Shown here: in pieces, positions 61,283 through 64,000 of the stretch | Position numbering within the stretch: position 1 is the stretch's first letter | Layout: every line of letters starts with the position of its first letter | DNA from: Qipengyuania gaetbuli | Lineage (GTDB): Bacteria > Pseudomonadota > Alphaproteobacteria > Sphingomonadales > Sphingomonadaceae | Reading direction: 5' to 3' | Assembly: GCF_020524765.1 (NCBI RefSeq) | Contig: NZ_JAIVLR010000001.1 | Coordinates: 1,302,001-1,366,000, forward strand | Length of the DNA stretch: 64,000 nt | Notes under the pieces: model-generated | What the model saw: only the letters and a program-made list of their open reading frames with translations | Told to the model about the DNA's origin: nothing | Database searches by the model: none | Made by a program: the position numbers and the translations under genes

Positions 61283-62407
61283 ATGACTGCGCGTCCCAAG
61301 ATCCTCACCGTTTTCGGCACCCGTCCCGAAGCGATCAAGCTGTTCCCGCTGGTCCATGCGCTGGAAGCGGACGACCGCTTCGACAGCCGGGTCTGCGTGT
61401 CCGCACAGCATCGCGGGATGCTCGACCAGGTGCTCTCGATTGCGGGAGTCGCGCCGGACCACGATCTCGACCTGATGACGCCGGGCCAGTCGCTCGACGA
61501 ACTGACCGCCCGCGCGCTCACCGGCATCGGCAAGGTGCTGGACGCCGAACAGCCCGACTGGGTGGTGGTGCAGGGCGATACGACCACAGTGATGGCCGGC
61601 GGGCTCGCGGCCTATTACCGCCAGATCCGCGTCTGCCATGTCGAGGCGGGCCTGCGCAGCGGCAATATCTACCATCCCTGGCCCGAAGAGGTGAACCGCC
61701 GCGTGGTGGGCACCTTTGCCGCGCTCCACTGCGCGCCGACCGAAACCAGCGCTGCGGCCCTGCTGAAAGAGAATGTCGACGCTGCCACCGTCCATGTGAC
61801 CGGCAATACGGTGATCGACGCGCTCAAATGGGTGACACGGCGGATCGAGGAGCAGCCCGAACTCGCCTCCGGCCTTGCGGGCCTTGAGGCACGCTTTGCG
61901 GGCAAGCGGATCATCGGCATGACCAGCCACCGTCGCGAGAATTTCGGCGACGGGATGCAGAATATCGCCGATGCGGTTAAGCGTATTGCCGCTCGTGATG
62001 ACGTTGCGGTTATTTTTCCGGTCCATCTGAACCCCAACGTGCGCGCCGTGATGAACGAGCAGCTGGCGGGTCTCGACAATGTCGCGCTGATCGAGCCGCT
62101 CGACTATCCGCACTTCGCGCGCCTGCTCGACATCAGCACGTTGATGCTGACCGACAGCGGCGGCGTGCAGGAAGAAGCGCCCGCGCTGGGCAAGCCGGTG
62201 CTCGTCATGCGCGAGACGACCGAACGGCCCGAAGGCGTGGAAGCAGGCACCGCCAAGCTGGTCGGCACCGATGCCGACACGATCGTGCGCGAGACCACCC
62301 GATTGCTCGACGATGCGGAGGCCTACGCCGCCATGGCGCGCGCGCACAATCCGTTCGGTGACGGGCATTCCGCGCAGCGCATCTGCGACCTGCTGGCAAG
62401 CGCCTGA
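61283..62407 (+). CDS. wecB: UDP-N-acetylglucosamine 2-epimerase (non-hydrolysing)
   Basis: Converts UDP-GlcNAc to UDP-ManNAc; 374 aa. VFGTRPEAIKLFPL opens the GT-B-like fold, HVEAGLRSGNIYHPWPEEVNR is the substrate region, and LTDSGGVQEEAPALGKPVLVMRETTERPE carries the catalytic/UDP residues. Paired with the dehydrogenase that follows, it provides UDP-ManNAcA for a surface polysaccharide. Confidence 0.95.
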   Translation: MTARPKILTVFGTRPEAIKLFPLVHALEADDRFDSRVCVSAQHRGMLDQVLSIAGVAPDHDLDLMTPGQSLDELTARALTGIGKVLDAEQPDWVVVQGDTTTVMAGGLAAYYRQIRVCHVEAGLRSGNIYHPWPEEVNRRVVGTFAALHCAPTETSAAALLKENVDAATVHVTGNTVIDALKWVTRRIEEQPELASGLAGLEARFAGKRIIGMTSHRRENFGDGMQNIADAVKRIAARDDVAVIFPVHLNPNVRAVMNEQLAGLDNVALIEPLDYPHFARLLDISTLMLTDSGGVQEEAPALGKPVLVMRETTERPEGVEAGTAKLVGTDADTIVRETTRLLDDAEAYAAMARAHNPFGDGHSAQRICDLLASA

Positions 62408-62419
62408 TTCACCATTACT

Positions 62420-62431
62420 GGTAAATTTACC
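62420..62431. repeat. AT-rich perfect palindrome between wecB and wecC
   Basis: GGTAAATTTACC, a 12-bp perfect palindrome 49 bases before the wecC start codon, the only AT-rich spot in the gap. Candidate operator or CtrA/other regulator site; recognised only by symmetry. Confidence 0.4.
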
Positions 62432-62480
62432 TTCGCGCGCTAGGACTGCGGGCGAACTTCTGACGGGACTTTTTCAAGAC

Positions 62481-63746
62481 ATGCGTGGCGACATCAAACC
62501 CGACGTCTGCGTCATCGGCCTCGGTTACATCGGCCTGCCCACGGCGGCGATCATCGCGCGTGCAGGTTGCCGCGTGCACGGCGTCGATGTGACGCAGACC
62601 GTGGTCGACACGATCAATCGCGGCGAAATCCATATCGAGGAAGTCGATCTCGACGGCCTGGTGCAGGCGGTGGTCCAGCGCGGCTTGCTCAAGGCCTCGA
62701 CCGAGATCGCGCCCGCCGATGTCTTCGTGATTGCTGTGCCGACGCCGTTCGCCAAGGACGGCAACCACACGCCTGACACGTCATATGTCATGGCCGCGGC
62801 GGAAAACGTAGCGTCGGTGCTCAAGAAGGGGGACGTGGTGATCCTCGAATCAACCTCGCCTGTCGGCACGACCGAGGCGATGCGCGATGCGATCGCTGCC
62901 AAGCGGCCCGATCTCGCCATGCCCGGCCTCACCGACGGCCAGCCGGACATCAGCCTCGCCTATTGTCCCGAGCGCGTGCTGCCCGGCAAGATCCTCGAGG
63001 AACTGACACATAACGATCGCTCGATCGGCGGCATCACCCCGCGCTGTGCACGCAAGGCGCTCGCCTTCTACAAGCGCTTCGTGAAGGGCGAGTGCGTCAC
63101 CACCGATGCCCGCAGCGCGGAAATGACCAAGCTGGTCGAGAACAGCTTCCGCGACGTGAACATCGCCTTCGCCAACGAATTGTCGATGATTGCCGACAAG
63201 CAGGGTCTCGACGTGTGGGAGGTGATCCGCCTCGCCAACCGGCACCCGCGCGTGAATATCCTCACGCCCGGCCCCGGCGTCGGCGGCCACTGCATCGCGG
63301 TCGACCCGTGGTTCATCGTCCACGGCGCGCCCGAAGAAGCCAAAATCATCCGCCAGGCGCGCGAGACCAACGATGCCAAGATGCACCACGTGCTCGCCCG
63401 TGCGAAATCACTGGTGGAGGGCAATCCGGGCGCGAAAATCGCCTGCCTCGGCCTCGCCTTCAAGGCCAACATCGACGACTTCCGCGAAAGCCCGGCACGC
63501 TATGTCGCGGCCAGCATCGCCCGAGAATATGGCGAGCGCGTGCAGGTCGTCGAGCCCTATGCCGGCGAACTGCCTAAGGAATTCGACGGTACCGGCGCGG
63601 AGCTGGTCGACATCGACACCGCGCTGGAAGAGAGCGACGTGATCATCGTCCTCGTCGATCACGACGTCTTCAAGGTCATTCCGCCCGAAGAGCGCGAGAA
63701 CAAGGCTGTCTACGACACGCGCGGTATCTGGCCGGACGCCGCCTAG
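62481..63746 (+). CDS. wecC: UDP-N-acetyl-D-mannosamine dehydrogenase
   Basis: Oxidises UDP-ManNAc to UDP-ManNAcA with two NAD; 421 aa. NAD loop GLGYIGLPTAA (14-24), VAVPTPF-like AVPTPFAKDGNH, catalytic Cys in GPGVGGHCIAVDP, and LGLAFKANIDDFRESPA in the C-terminal domain. ATG giving MRGDIKPD is used. Follows wecB by 73 bases; converges with fabI, which is cut by the window end. Confidence 0.95.
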   Translation: MRGDIKPDVCVIGLGYIGLPTAAIIARAGCRVHGVDVTQTVVDTINRGEIHIEEVDLDGLVQAVVQRGLLKASTEIAPADVFVIAVPTPFAKDGNHTPDTSYVMAAAENVASVLKKGDVVILESTSPVGTTEAMRDAIAAKRPDLAMPGLTDGQPDISLAYCPERVLPGKILEELTHNDRSIGGITPRCARKALAFYKRFVKGECVTTDARSAEMTKLVENSFRDVNIAFANELSMIADKQGLDVWEVIRLANRHPRVNILTPGPGVGGHCIAVDPWFIVHGAPEEAKIIRQARETNDAKMHHVLARAKSLVEGNPGAKIACLGLAFKANIDDFRESPARYVAASIAREYGERVQVVEPYAGELPKEFDGTGAELVDIDTALEESDVIIVLVDHDVFKVIPPEERENKAVYDTRGIWPDAA

Positions 63747-63762
63747 GCCCCCGGCCGGGACA

Positions 63763-64000
<238 letters not shown>

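Noticed and set aside
62271-62480. Upstream extension of WecC
   Set aside because: It overlaps the end of wecB in another frame and adds low-complexity sequence before the canonical NAD-binding start.

Overview
The window is a gene-dense, GC-rich piece of an alphaproteobacterial chromosome, most probably from the Sphingomonadales and within that the Erythrobacteraceae (Erythrobacter / Qipengyuania / Altererythrobacter type). This rests on gene content and order: ppsR-hemE around an origin, mnmE-mnmG-rsmG-parA-parB, a SUV3-like helicase-S4-fdxA-carD block, TrcR (DUF1013), and the DUF1491, DUF6489 and DUF1192 families. I assigned it by recognition, without a search. No tRNA, rRNA, CRISPR, phage or insertion sequence was seen. 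Both window edges cut genes: an S9 peptidase at the left and fabI at the right.

The most important region is the putative chromosomal origin at about 10146-10423, between ppsR (DUF299) and hemE, the same neighbours as the Caulobacter origin. It holds one perfect DnaA box (10354-10362), a 30-base stretch of about 17% GC (10381-10410) and seven GANTC (CcrM) sites in 224 bp. No TTAA (CtrA half-site) is present. Genes diverge from it. To the left on the minus strand run ppsR-maf-aroE-coaE-dnaQ-hpf-thioesterase-DUF1491. To the right on the plus strand run hemE-hemJ-rho-BLUF, then DUF6489-mnmE-mnmG-rsmG-parA-parB. Three parS sites (18169, 20268, 20633) lie 8-10 kb from the origin, inside the par neighbourhood that reads them.

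1-5 kb: S9 peptidase, 2Fe-2S protein, CBS protein, ErpA, exonuclease III, SleB-type hydrolase. 13.8-16.5 kb: a minus-strand metabolic operon. 22-29 kb: glycine-zipper protein, fRMsr, PQQ-type dehydrogenase, acyl-CoA dehydrogenase, TsaC/Sua5 and two lipoproteins. 29-33.4 kb: the helicase-S4-ferredoxin-CarD block. 33.6-38.2 kb: an M23 peptidase, then a tightly overlapping operon hemB-GNAT-GNAT-gamma carbonic anhydrase-DUF167. 38-46.9 kb, mainly minus strand: DUF1993, DUF1275, a ligase-exonuclease repair pair, an S9 peptidase, ClpA and DUF1192.

47-53 kb, plus strand: quinone oxidoreductase-GST, a metallophosphoesterase-glycosyltransferase pair, the cell-cycle regulator TrcR and a fatty acyl-CoA ligase. 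53.3-55 kb: a minus-strand M23 peptidase-bactofilin operon. It is divergent from nadD-rsfS-rlmH-envC-ctpA, and the shared 180-bp promoter region carries a second cluster of seven GANTC sites. Then come dsbB-coq7, a secreted four-cysteine protein of unknown function, and wecB-wecC for UDP-ManNAcA synthesis.

No wholly novel multi-gene system was found. The observations most worth following are the origin/parS/GANTC architecture, the GANTC-dense bactofilin/nadD intergenic region, a lone BLUF photoreceptor beside rho, a terminator hairpin that buries a ribosome binding site between clpA and an S9 peptidase gene, and the uncharacterised secreted four-cysteine protein.
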